Source: Haloactinopolyspora alba (GTDB lineage: Bacteria; Actinomycetota; Actinomycetes; Jiangellales; Jiangellaceae). Taken from it: a stretch of DNA of 64,000 bases. The notes under the pieces were generated by a model that worked only from the letters and a program-made list of their open reading frames with translations, was not told where the DNA came from and ran no database searches. A program made the position numbers and the translations under genes. Location of the stretch: positions 1 through 64,000 of the forward strand of contig NZ_PYGE01000025.1 of the NCBI RefSeq assembly GCF_003014555.1. Direction: 5' to 3'. Positions 18,144 through 25,899 of the stretch are shown here, one piece after another. Each line of letters opens with the position of its first letter. The first letter of the stretch is position 1.

Positions 18144-19787
18144 GTGACTCAGGCTTCCCGCGACTGGTGGCGCGACGCGATCATCTACCAGGTCTACATC
18201 CGCTCGTTCGCCGACGGCAACGGCGACGGTGAAGGGGACATCGCCGGTCTCCGTGACCGGCTGCCCTACCTGCGCGACCTCGGCGTCGACGCGCTGTGGA
18301 TCAATCCCTGGTACCCGTCCCCGCTGAACGACGGCGGCTACGACGTCGCCGACTTCCGCGACATCGACCCCCGTTTCGGTGACCTCACCCAGGCCAAGGC
18401 GCTGCTGGACGAGGCGCACGGACTCGGGCTGCGGATCCTGCTGGACATCGTCCCCAACCACAGCTCGTGGGAGCACGCGTGGTTCAAGGAGGCGCTGGCC
18501 GCGCCGCCCGGATCCCCGGAACGGGCGCGCTACATCTTCCGCGACGGCACCGGCCCGAACGGCGACCAGCCGCCCAACAACTGGCGCAGCGTCTTCGGCG
18601 GTCCCGCCTGGGAACGCGTCACCGAACCCGACGGGTCACCCGGCCAGTGGTACTTCCACATCTTCGACGTCTCCCAGCCGGACTTCGACTGGTCCAACCC
18701 GGAGGTCCGCGCGGAGTTCCTGGACGTGCTCCGGTTCTGGTTCGACCTCGGCGTCGACGGCTTCCGCATCGACGTCGCGCACGGGATGGTCAAGGACATG
18801 ACCATGCCGGACCTGCCGTACGACGAGTCCGGGCTGCTGGACCGGCCCAGCATCGCCGACCACCCGTTCTTCGACCGCGAGGGCGTGCACGAGATCTACC
18901 GGGGCTGGCGTGAGCTCGCCGACTCCTACGACCCGCCCCGGCTCTACGTCGCCGAGGCGTGGGTGCACCCGCCGGAACGGCTGGCCCGCTACCTGCGCGA
19001 CGACGAGCTGCACAGCGCGTTCAACTTCGACTACCTCAAGTCGGCGTGGGACGCGCAGGACCTGCGCCGCTCGATCGACGAGTCGATCACCGTGCTCGCG
19101 TCCGTCGGCGCGCCGGCCACCTGGGTGCTCGAGAACCACGACGTCGAACGGGTGGTGACCCGCTACGGGCGGGGCGCCACCGCCGCCGGCGACGGCAGCG
19201 CACGGACCGCCACCGGCCCGGTCGACGAACAGCTCGGGCTGCGGCGCGCGCGTGCCGCAGCGCTGCTGATGCTGGCGCTGCCCGGCGGCGCGTACATCTA
19301 CCAGGGCCAGGAGCTCGGCCTGCCGGAGGTCCTCGACCTGCCCGAGGACTCCCTGCAGGACCCCGTGTGGGAGCGCTCCGGGCACACCGAACGTGGCCGG
19401 GACGGCTGCCGGGTGCCGCTGCCGTGGACCGTGGACGGCCCGTCGTCCGGGTTCGGGGCCGACGGCTCGTGGCTGCCGCAGCCGGCAGGCTGGGGCGCAC
19501 GCTCGGTCGAGGCGGCCGATGCCGACCAGGCGTCGCTGCTGCATCTCTACCGCGCGGCGCTGCGGACCCGTCGCGAGGTGGTGCCCGCGGCCGAGCCGTT
19601 GAGCTGGATCGAGGGGGTCGGCTCCGACGTGGTCGCGTTCCGGCGCGGCTCCGGGTTCGCGTGCGTCGTCAACCTCGGCGCCGAGCCGGCGGTGCTGCCC
19701 GAGCACCGTTCGATCCTGCTCACCAGCGCCGAGCTGACCGACGACGGCCGCCTGCCCGGTGACGCCGCCGCCTGGCTCGCACTCTGA
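18144..19787 (+). CDS. GH13 alpha-glucosidase (oligo-1,6-glucosidase type)
   Basis: A 547-residue glycoside hydrolase family 13 enzyme. It opens WWRDAIIYQVYIRSFADGNGDGEGDIAGLRDRLPYL, the typical alpha-glucosidase start. The conserved regions are present: DIVPNH, GFRIDVAHG with nucleophile Asp210, VAEAWV with acid/base Glu271, and ENHDVER with Asp333. No signal peptide, so it should act on short oligosaccharides in the cytoplasm. No sugar transporter or regulator lies beside it. Confidence 0.93.
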   Translation: MTQASRDWWRDAIIYQVYIRSFADGNGDGEGDIAGLRDRLPYLRDLGVDALWINPWYPSPLNDGGYDVADFRDIDPRFGDLTQAKALLDEAHGLGLRILLDIVPNHSSWEHAWFKEALAAPPGSPERARYIFRDGTGPNGDQPPNNWRSVFGGPAWERVTEPDGSPGQWYFHIFDVSQPDFDWSNPEVRAEFLDVLRFWFDLGVDGFRIDVAHGMVKDMTMPDLPYDESGLLDRPSIADHPFFDREGVHEIYRGWRELADSYDPPRLYVAEAWVHPPERLARYLRDDELHSAFNFDYLKSAWDAQDLRRSIDESITVLASVGAPATWVLENHDVERVVTRYGRGATAAGDGSARTATGPVDEQLGLRRARAAALLMLALPGGAYIYQGQELGLPEVLDLPEDSLQDPVWERSGHTERGRDGCRVPLPWTVDGPSSGFGADGSWLPQPAGWGARSVEAADADQASLLHLYRAALRTRREVVPAAEPLSWIEGVGSDVVAFRRGSGFACVVNLGAEPAVLPEHRSILLTSAELTDDGRLPGDAAAWLAL

Positions 19788-19850
19788 CTCTCGATCCTCG
19801 GTCCAGCTGAGAGACGACGGACAGGATCGCGACTCGCTTTTGCAGGAGGA

Positions 19851-19883
19851 TGACACGGGAGACAACTGTTGACCACCGTGTCA
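19851..19883. promoter_or_regulatory. Nested dyad-symmetric element between convergent genes
   Basis: TGACACGG (19851-19858) and CCGTGTCA (19876-19883) form an 8-bp perfect inverted repeat; the 17-nt centre contains the odd palindrome CAACTGTTG (19863-19871). It lies 64 bp 3' of the GH13 stop, between convergent genes. It could be a bidirectional terminator (no T-tract) or a regulator site. The rest of the 215-bp gap holds no gene. Confidence 0.4.
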
Positions 19884-20002
19884 ACTCCCGCAAACGACGA
19901 CCGTCCGCTGTGTGCAGCCGCACAGAACCAGCAACCCGCGCCCGGACAGGCGGCGCGAGATCTCGTCAACGCCCCGAGTGACCTGCCACCGCCCCGAGTG
20001 CC

Positions 20003-20647
20003 CTACAGCGCGAACAGGGCGGGGCCGCTGCGGGCCAGGACGGCGCCGTTGGGGGCGTCGAAGCGCCACCACGCGCCCGCCTCGCGGAGTACGACCTCAC
20101 TGTCGTCCGCGCCGGGCATGAAGCCGTACGACGAGGCGGCGTGCGCCAGCCGCAGCGGAACACCGGCGGCGAGCTCGCGGTCCCAGATCTCAGTCGCCAG
20201 GCCCTCGAGCGCGGCCCGGCCCGCTCGCGGCGACGAACCGTCCGCGACCTCGCCGGCGCGGGACTTGAACTCCTCGATGCCTTCGTCGACGCGGGCCACT
20301 ACCGCGTCGGTAGGCAGCCGTTGCAGCTCGGTCCACCCGGTGCGCGGCGGAAGGCTGCTGGCCCACCGCAGCGCGGGCAACGGCGGCGGCAGTTCCAGGA
20401 CGCCGCCGGCTCCCACGGCCCGGGCCGCGAGCGTCCCCGCCTCCACCACCACGTCGATCTCGGCAGGCTCGGCCAGGGCCACCGCTCGCAGGGCCAGAGC
20501 ATCGAACGGCGTCTCGGCGAAACAGCCGACGACGGCGCCGTACGACACGATGCGCACCACCGCGTCCGGCTCGAACGACGACACCCGGCGGGCGAACGTC
20601 GCCAGATCGGCAGCGGCGCCCGTTTGCGCCGGGACCAGGGACGTCAC
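20003..20647 (-). CDS. Conserved actinobacterial protein of unknown function, coupled to thioesterases
   Basis: A 214-residue soluble alpha/beta protein. It contains SFEPDAVVRIVSYGAVVGCFAETPFDALALRAVAL near the N-terminus, an ELPPPLPALRWASSLPPRTGW segment in the middle and a C-terminal WWRFDAPNGAVLARSGPALFAL. I recognise no catalytic motif. The GTG start overlaps the stop of the thioesterase gene 20644-21048 by 4 nt, and that gene is itself coupled to another thioesterase, so the three form one transcript. Confidence 0.7.
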   Translation of the reverse strand: MTSLVPAQTGAAADLATFARRVSSFEPDAVVRIVSYGAVVGCFAETPFDALALRAVALAEPAEIDVVVEAGTLAARAVGAGGVLELPPPLPALRWASSLPPRTGWTELQRLPTDAVVARVDEGIEEFKSRAGEVADGSSPRAGRAALEGLATEIWDRELAAGVPLRLAHAASSYGFMPGADDSEVVLREAGAWWRFDAPNGAVLARSGPALFAL

Positions 20648-21048
20648 GCGGCCTCCTCGACGAAGCGCTCTAGTGTGGCGCGCTCGTCGTCGCTGATCGG
20701 GCGCGGGCTCCCTGCGCTCACGTCGTAGGCCACGAGTGAGCCGGTGGCGCGGGCGAACAGCGTGGTCGCGTCGCTGACCTCGTAGGCCAGGTCGAACGAC
20801 GACGTGCCGATGCGGGTCACCCAGACGTGCACCTGCAGCGGTTCGGAGCGGAACGGCACCGGCGCCAGATAGTCGATGGACTGGTGCACGACGACCGAGC
20901 CCTGGTGCGGGGCGTCGCCGTAGGCCAGATGACGGTAGGCGAAGTCGACCCGCGCCTCCTGCAGGTATTCGGCGAACGTGACGTTGTTGACGTGCCCGAA
21001 CGCGTCGAGGTCGTCGAAGCGGACCGAGCACTCGTAGGTGTGCCTCAC
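20644..21048 (-). CDS. Hot-dog fold acyl-CoA thioesterase (4HBT family)
   Basis: A 134-residue protein with the 4HBT signature RFDDLDAFGHVNNVTFAEYLQEARVDF, in which Asp15 is the catalytic acid; the long helix and IDYLAPVPFRSEPLQVHVWV strand follow. Family members hydrolyse acyl-CoA thioesters. GTG 21048 overlaps the stop of the upstream paralogue by 4 nt. The two paralogues share the same motif but diverge elsewhere. Confidence 0.88.
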   Translation of the reverse strand: MRHTYECSVRFDDLDAFGHVNNVTFAEYLQEARVDFAYRHLAYGDAPHQGSVVVHQSIDYLAPVPFRSEPLQVHVWVTRIGTSSFDLAYEVSDATTLFARATGSLVAYDVSAGSPRPISDDERATLERFVEEAA

Positions 21049-21506
21049 GCGGCTGACCTCCCCGGCAACGGTCCGTCGGTCTCGAGAAACGACTCCAGCA
21101 CCAGCCGCTCCTCGTCGCTGACCCGGCGCGGGCGGGCGTCCTCGAGGTCGTACGGCACCAGGACGGTCGAGGCCACCGCGTAGACCACCCGCTCGCCGTC
21201 GCCGTTCACGTCCAGCACCTCGTAGCCCAGCGTGAACGATGCGTTGCCGATGGCGCTCACCCACGTCTCCACCCGCACCGCACCGGCACGAAACTGCAGC
21301 GGCGCGCGGTAGCCGACCTCGTGCCGGGCGACCACCACGCCTTCGGCCAGCTGCTCGGCGCCGTGACGCGGTGCGTGCACGAAGAGCATGTCCACGCGCG
21401 CCTCCTGCAGGTAGCGCAGGTAGACGACGTTGTTGACGTGGGCGAACGCATCCATGTCCGCCCAGCGGAGGGGGACGTGCGTGACGTGTCGAGGCACGCT
21501 CCCCAT
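21045..21506 (-). CDS. Hot-dog fold acyl-CoA thioesterase (4HBT family)
   Basis: A 153-residue paralogue of the next gene: RWADMDAFAHVNNVVYLRYLQEARVDM holds catalytic Asp19, followed by VGYRAPLQFRAGAVRVETWV. ATG 21506 is the first good start and the first gene of the three-gene transcript. It follows ettA on the same strand by 68 bp, so it may be co-transcribed with it. Confidence 0.88.
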   Translation of the reverse strand: MGSVPRHVTHVPLRWADMDAFAHVNNVVYLRYLQEARVDMLFVHAPRHGAEQLAEGVVVARHEVGYRAPLQFRAGAVRVETWVSAIGNASFTLGYEVLDVNGDGERVVYAVASTVLVPYDLEDARPRRVSDEERLVLESFLETDGPLPGRSAA

Positions 21507-21574
21507 CCTGCCGCACGCCGGAACGGCACACCCCGGCGGCCCGCTCGGGCGGGCGCCGGGGCCGCACCGTCGCG

Positions 21575-23251
21575 TCAGTCGCGGCTGAGCTTGCGGTAGG
21601 TCACGCGGTGCGGGCGAGCCGCCTCGACACCGAGCCGCTCCACCTTGTTCTTCTCGTAGGCCTCGAAGTTCCCCTCGAACCAGAACCACTTGGCCGGGTC
21701 CTCGTCGTCGCCTTCCCACGCCAGGATGTGCGTGGCGACGCGGTCGAGGAACCACCGGTCGTGCGAGGTGATGACCGCACAGCCGGGGAACTCGAGCAGG
21801 GCGTTCTCGAGCGACTGCAGCGTGTCGACGTCGAGGTCGTTGGTCGGCTCGTCCAGCAGGATCAGGTTGCCGCCCTGCTTGAGCGTCAGCGCGAGGTTGA
21901 GCCGGTTGCGCTCGCCGCCGGACAGCACGCCGGCCGGCTTCTGCTGGTCCGGTCCCTTGAACCCGAACGCCGCGACGTAGGCCCGGCTGGGCATCTCGAC
22001 CTGGCCGACCTTGATGTGGTCGAGCTCTTCGGAGACGACCTGCCAGACGTTCTTGTCCGGGTCGATCCCGGCCCGGGTCTGGTCGACGTACGACAGCCGG
22101 ACCGTGTCGCCGATGCGCAGGTTTCCCTCGTCCGGGCTGTCCGCGCCCACGATCATGCGGAACAGCGTCGTCTTACCGACGCCGTTCGGACCGATGACGC
22201 CGACGATGCCGTTCTTCGGCAACGTGAACGACAGGTCGCGCATCAGCGTGCGGTCGTCGAAGCCCTTGGTGACGCCCTGTGCGTCGACCACCAGGTTCCC
22301 CAGCCGGGGGCCCGGCGGAATCTGGATCTCCTCGAAGTCGAGCTTGCGCGTCTTCTCCGCCTCGGTGGCCATCTCCTCGTACCGGTCGAGACGAGCACGC
22401 TGTTTGGTCTGGCGCCCCTTTGCGTTGGACCGCACCCACTCGAGTTCTTCCTTGAGGCGCCGCTGGCGCTTGATGTCCTTCTGCCCCTCGACCTTGAGAC
22501 GCGTCTGCTTGGTCTCGAGGTACGTCGAGTAGTTGCCCTCGTAGCCGTGCACCCGGCCACGGTCGACCTCGGCGATCCACTGTGCGACGTGGTCGAGGAA
22601 GTACCGGTCGTGGGTGACGGCGATGACCGCGCCCGGGTAACGCTCGAGGTGCTGCTCGAGCCACAGCACGCTCTCGGCGTCCAGGTGGTTGGTGGGCTCG
22701 TCCAGCAACAGCAGATCCGGCTGCTCGAGCAGCAGCTTGCACAGCGCCACCCGCCGGCGCTCGCCACCGGAGAGGGTCGTCACGTCCGCGTCCGGTGGCG
22801 GGCACCGCAGCGCGTCCATCGCCTGGTCGAGCTGGGAGTCCAGCTCCCACGCGTTGCGGTGGTCGAGCTTCTCCTGCAGCTTGCCCATCTCTTCGAGCAG
22901 CTCGTCGGAGTAGTCCACCGCCATCTTCTCGGCGATCTCGTTGAACCGGGCGAGCATCGTCATGGTCTCGGCAACGCCCTCCTGGACGTTGCCGAGGACC
23001 GTCTTGTCCTCGTTCAGCGGCGGTTCCTGCGCGAGATAGCCGACCGTGGCCCCGGGCGCCAGCTGCGCCTCGCCGTTCGACGGCTGATCCTCGCCCGCCA
23101 TGATCTTGAGAATGCTCGACTTACCGGCACCGTTGGGCCCGACGACGCCGATCTTCGCTCCGGGGAGGAAGTACAACGTGACGTCGTCGAGGATGACCTT
23201 GTCGCCGTGGGCCTTGCGCGCCTTGCGCATGGAGTAAATGAATTCCGCCAT
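21575..23251 (-). CDS. ettA: EttA, energy-dependent translational throttle ABC-F protein
   Basis: A 558-residue ABC-F protein with two ATPase domains and no membrane segment. Domain 1 has GPNGAGKSS at about 39-47, LSGGERRR and LLLLDEPTNHLD. The linker (about residues 242-305, KVEGQKDIKRQRRLKEELEW) is the positively charged P-site interaction motif. Domain 2 has GPNGVGKTT, LSGGERNR and LILLDEPTNDLD. Length and the start MAEFIYSMRKARKAHGDK match EttA, which gates the first peptide bond on 70S ribosomes according to ATP/ADP. Confidence 0.95.
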   Translation of the reverse strand: MAEFIYSMRKARKAHGDKVILDDVTLYFLPGAKIGVVGPNGAGKSSILKIMAGEDQPSNGEAQLAPGATVGYLAQEPPLNEDKTVLGNVQEGVAETMTMLARFNEIAEKMAVDYSDELLEEMGKLQEKLDHRNAWELDSQLDQAMDALRCPPPDADVTTLSGGERRRVALCKLLLEQPDLLLLDEPTNHLDAESVLWLEQHLERYPGAVIAVTHDRYFLDHVAQWIAEVDRGRVHGYEGNYSTYLETKQTRLKVEGQKDIKRQRRLKEELEWVRSNAKGRQTKQRARLDRYEEMATEAEKTRKLDFEEIQIPPGPRLGNLVVDAQGVTKGFDDRTLMRDLSFTLPKNGIVGVIGPNGVGKTTLFRMIVGADSPDEGNLRIGDTVRLSYVDQTRAGIDPDKNVWQVVSEELDHIKVGQVEMPSRAYVAAFGFKGPDQQKPAGVLSGGERNRLNLALTLKQGGNLILLDEPTNDLDVDTLQSLENALLEFPGCAVITSHDRWFLDRVATHILAWEGDDEDPAKWFWFEGNFEAYEKNKVERLGVEAARPHRVTYRKLSRD

Positions 23252-23369
23252 AACGCTCCCAAGCTTAAGGCCTCCAGGGGGTGAGCGACGACCGATACCA
23301 CCCGGCGGTGGCGCAGAGACCGCGTCGCTGCCCTGCGCCACCGCGCTCACCCGCTCGGATACGGCAAAT

Positions 23370-24023
23370 TCACGCCGCATGTCCGGTGCGGGCGACCTCC
23401 GTGTCGGCACCGTCGGCCGTCGCCGGAACCGTGCCGGTGTCGCCGTCGCCGTCGTCGTCGCCGTCGGCGTCGGCGTCGGCCGTCGTCTGCTGTGCGGAGC
23501 CGTCGGCACCGCCGGGGATCGAACGTTCCCGCTGCAGTTCCGACACGTGGAACATCTCGCCGGTCGCCGGGTCCTCGATGACCTCGTCCTCGGCACGGGC
23601 GCGTTGCTCGGAGCGCAGCGCGTCGAGCGGGTCGCCGTCGTCGGTCCGGTTCAGCAGCTGCCGGCGCGTGCGGGTGAACTCGGCCGTGCCACGCACCAGG
23701 TCGTAGGCGACCGACCAGGCGTCGATCTCGGCGTCGGTGCGCTGGTTGCCGTTCGCATCCGTCCAGTCCTTGAGCTTCAGGCGCCCCTGGACCACCACCG
23801 GCTCGCCCTTCTTCACCGATTTCGCGACGTTCTCGGCCAGCGCCGGCCGCCAGCAGACGATGCGGTAGAACGACGGCTCGTCGTCCACCCAGCGCCCCGT
23901 CCGGCGGTTCAGGTACCGGCGTTGGCTCGCCAACCGGAAACTCGCGACTTCTTCCTTCCGGACCGGGACCGTCTGCACGTCGCTCGCGACGTTGCCGGTG
24001 ACGGTGACGGTTGCGTCGCTCAT
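23370..24023 (-). CDS. ssb: Single-stranded DNA-binding protein
   Basis: A 217-residue SSB. The OB fold covers residues 1-115: VTVTGNVASDVQTV, SFRLASQRRYLNRRTGRWVDDEPSFYRIVCW, LAENVAKSVKKGEPVVVQGRLKLKDW. Unlike replicative SSB it does not end in the acidic DDDIPF-type tip; the tail is an Asp/Ala-rich stretch ending GADTEVARTGHAA. It therefore looks like the second actinobacterial SSB paralogue (SsbB-like). ATG 24023 is chosen because AGGAGG lies 6 nt upstream; ATG 24044 is an alternative. Confidence 0.88.
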   Translation of the reverse strand: MSDATVTVTGNVASDVQTVPVRKEEVASFRLASQRRYLNRRTGRWVDDEPSFYRIVCWRPALAENVAKSVKKGEPVVVQGRLKLKDWTDANGNQRTDAEIDAWSVAYDLVRGTAEFTRTRRQLLNRTDDGDPLDALRSEQRARAEDEVIEDPATGEMFHVSELQRERSIPGGADGSAQQTTADADADGDDDGDGDTGTVPATADGADTEVARTGHAA

Positions 24024-24207
24024 GAGGGCCTCCTGAGTGCTCATGCCGTGTTTGCTCGGACGGGACGAGACTCGCGCTGTGTGGCCCTCACCGGAAGGCA
24101 CGATCACGGAAATGTGGACAACTCGGCGCTGCGCAGGGGCCTGTGGAAACCGGAGTCCGGCGCGGATGGACGGCGCCCCGGCACGGTTCGACGGTGGCCA
24201 TCACCAG

Positions 24208-24279
24208 GCGAGTGCACGCGTCACGAGGCCTGCAAGGGTGGTGACGCAGGGAATTCCATGCGGGACGTGATCATTCCCG
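24208..24279 (-). repeat. 72-bp structured intergenic repeat, copy 1
   Basis: This block matches the block at 34887-34958 (opposite orientation) at 68 of 72 positions without gaps. Read on the minus strand it contains an imperfect GCATGG-AATT-CCCTGC hairpin that overlaps a perfect 7-bp stem GCGTCAC/GTGACGC (24218-24224 and 24241-24247) with a 16-nt loop. It begins 6 nt after the stop codon of the GTPase gene 24286-25899, in the sense orientation of that gene. Confidence 0.85.
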
Positions 24280-24285
24280 AAGCGG

Positions 24286-25899
24286 TCAGGCGGAGCGGGC
24301 GCGGGCGAGTGCACGGTGGAACTGGCGGAACCGGGAGACCTCGGTGTCGACGGGCTCGACGACGACCTCGCCGGCGGTGCGCTCGACCACCTCGTGCAGC
24401 GTCTCCCGCACGGCCGCGGCCTGCCGGTCGGCGCCTCGCCGCGCCGCCACGAGGCCGCAGACCCCGACGACCCAGCCGACGAGGACACCTGCGCCGATGA
24501 CCAGCCACGGCAGCGCCACCCCCGCGACGTCGACAGCCGGCAGGTCCAGGCGCAACGCCTCCGGGCCCGCGGTGGTCAACTGCCATCCGGCGCCGGCCAG
24601 CACCGTCAGCAGCGCCGTCCACTGCACGAGGTTCAGCGTGCGCCACCACCCGGGCCGGGTTCCGATCCCCAGATCGGCGGCGGCCACGGCAGCGTCCAAT
24701 GCATCCGGGAACCGCTCGGCCGACGTCGCCGCGACGGCGCGCACGCTGTCGCGCCACGGCGCCGGCGTCTCGGACGCGGCGGCGTCACCGAACTCGCGCA
24801 CCGCCGTCGCCGCCCGGGCACGCTGCACCGAGGTCGGTTCCGGCAGGCCGGCGCGTTTCGCCTTCCGGCGCAGCCGCGAGATCCACCGCGTGGGCAGCCA
24901 GCCGGTGCTCGCACGGGCACGGAGCAGAAAGGAGCGCCCCGCCGCCCCGGCGACGACGTCGGCGCCGGAGGCCTCGAACAGCGAGTCGACCAGGCGCTCC
25001 CGGTCGGCCCCGGAGGTCGTGCTTCCGCGCGAGTCCTCCCGTGCGTCGTCCGGCGGCTGCCCGTCGACCCCGACCGCCACCGCGAACTGCTCCGCGATGG
25101 CCCGCGCGTCCGCCTCGGCCCGCTCCTCGACCGCACGGCGCTTGGTCACCGCGGTGCGGACCACGTCGACGAGCGCCTCGAGACCGTGTCCGGTCGCCGC
25201 CGACAACGGCACGATCGGCACGTCGGGCAGCCCGTCCTCGTCGAGAAGCGCACGCAGGTCGGTGACGCACTCGGCGACGTCGTCGTGACCGAGCCGGTCG
25301 GTCTGGTTGAGCACCACGACCGTCACCGCCTGGTGCGAGGACAACGGGCGCAGGTAGCGCTCGTGCACCGCGGCGTCGGCGTACTTCTGCGGGTCGAGCA
25401 CCCAGACGAACAGGTCGACCTGCTCGACCAGCCGGTCGACGGACTCGCGGTGCTCCTCGTGGGTGGAGTCGTGGTCGGGCAGGTCGAGCAGGACCAGCCC
25501 GTCCAGGTCGTCGGCCTCGCCGGAGTCGAGCACGCTCTCGCGCGACAGCTGCCGCTGCTGCGGCACGCCCAGCCATTCCAGCAGCGGCACCACGCCCTGC
25601 GTCCCCCACACGCACGCCATCGGCTCCGACGTCGTCGGCCGGCGCACGCCGACGCGCGAGAGGTCCATACCGGCGACCGCGTTGAACAGCGACGACTTCC
25701 CGCTGCCGGTGGCGCCCGCGAGGGCGACCACGGTGTGCTCGACCGACACCTCGCGACGCGCGCCGGCGTCGTCGAGCGCCGCCTGCACCGGCTCGGTGAG
25801 CTCGGCCGGCACCCGCCCGGCCGCGGTCGAGAGCACCTCCTCGAGCGCGCGCAGCCGCTGCGGAAGACTCACCCGTTCACGCTGCGGCCATGGCGTCAT
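24286..25899 (-). CDS. Dynamin-like/YfjP GTPase with C-terminal membrane helices
   Basis: A 537-residue protein. The P-loop is AGATGSGKSS at 61-70, switch I RRPTTSEP at 87-93, G3 LLDLPDHDS and G4 VVLNQTDRLG (a canonical N-x-x-D). Two hydrophobic helices near residues 425-445 and 455-485 (LPWLVIGAGVLVGWVVGVCGLVAA) suggest membrane attachment, and a helical tail follows. Its ATG overlaps the stop of the upstream GTPase by 4 nt. Such tandem GTPases near ssb/ettA occur in actinomycetes; their physiological role is not settled, but paired bacterial dynamins remodel membranes. Confidence 0.85.
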   Translation of the reverse strand: MTPWPQRERVSLPQRLRALEEVLSTAAGRVPAELTEPVQAALDDAGARREVSVEHTVVALAGATGSGKSSLFNAVAGMDLSRVGVRRPTTSEPMACVWGTQGVVPLLEWLGVPQQRQLSRESVLDSGEADDLDGLVLLDLPDHDSTHEEHRESVDRLVEQVDLFVWVLDPQKYADAAVHERYLRPLSSHQAVTVVVLNQTDRLGHDDVAECVTDLRALLDEDGLPDVPIVPLSAATGHGLEALVDVVRTAVTKRRAVEERAEADARAIAEQFAVAVGVDGQPPDDAREDSRGSTTSGADRERLVDSLFEASGADVVAGAAGRSFLLRARASTGWLPTRWISRLRRKAKRAGLPEPTSVQRARAATAVREFGDAAASETPAPWRDSVRAVAATSAERFPDALDAAVAAADLGIGTRPGWWRTLNLVQWTALLTVLAGAGWQLTTAGPEALRLDLPAVDVAGVALPWLVIGAGVLVGWVVGVCGLVAARRGADRQAAAVRETLHEVVERTAGEVVVEPVDTEVSRFRQFHRALARARSA

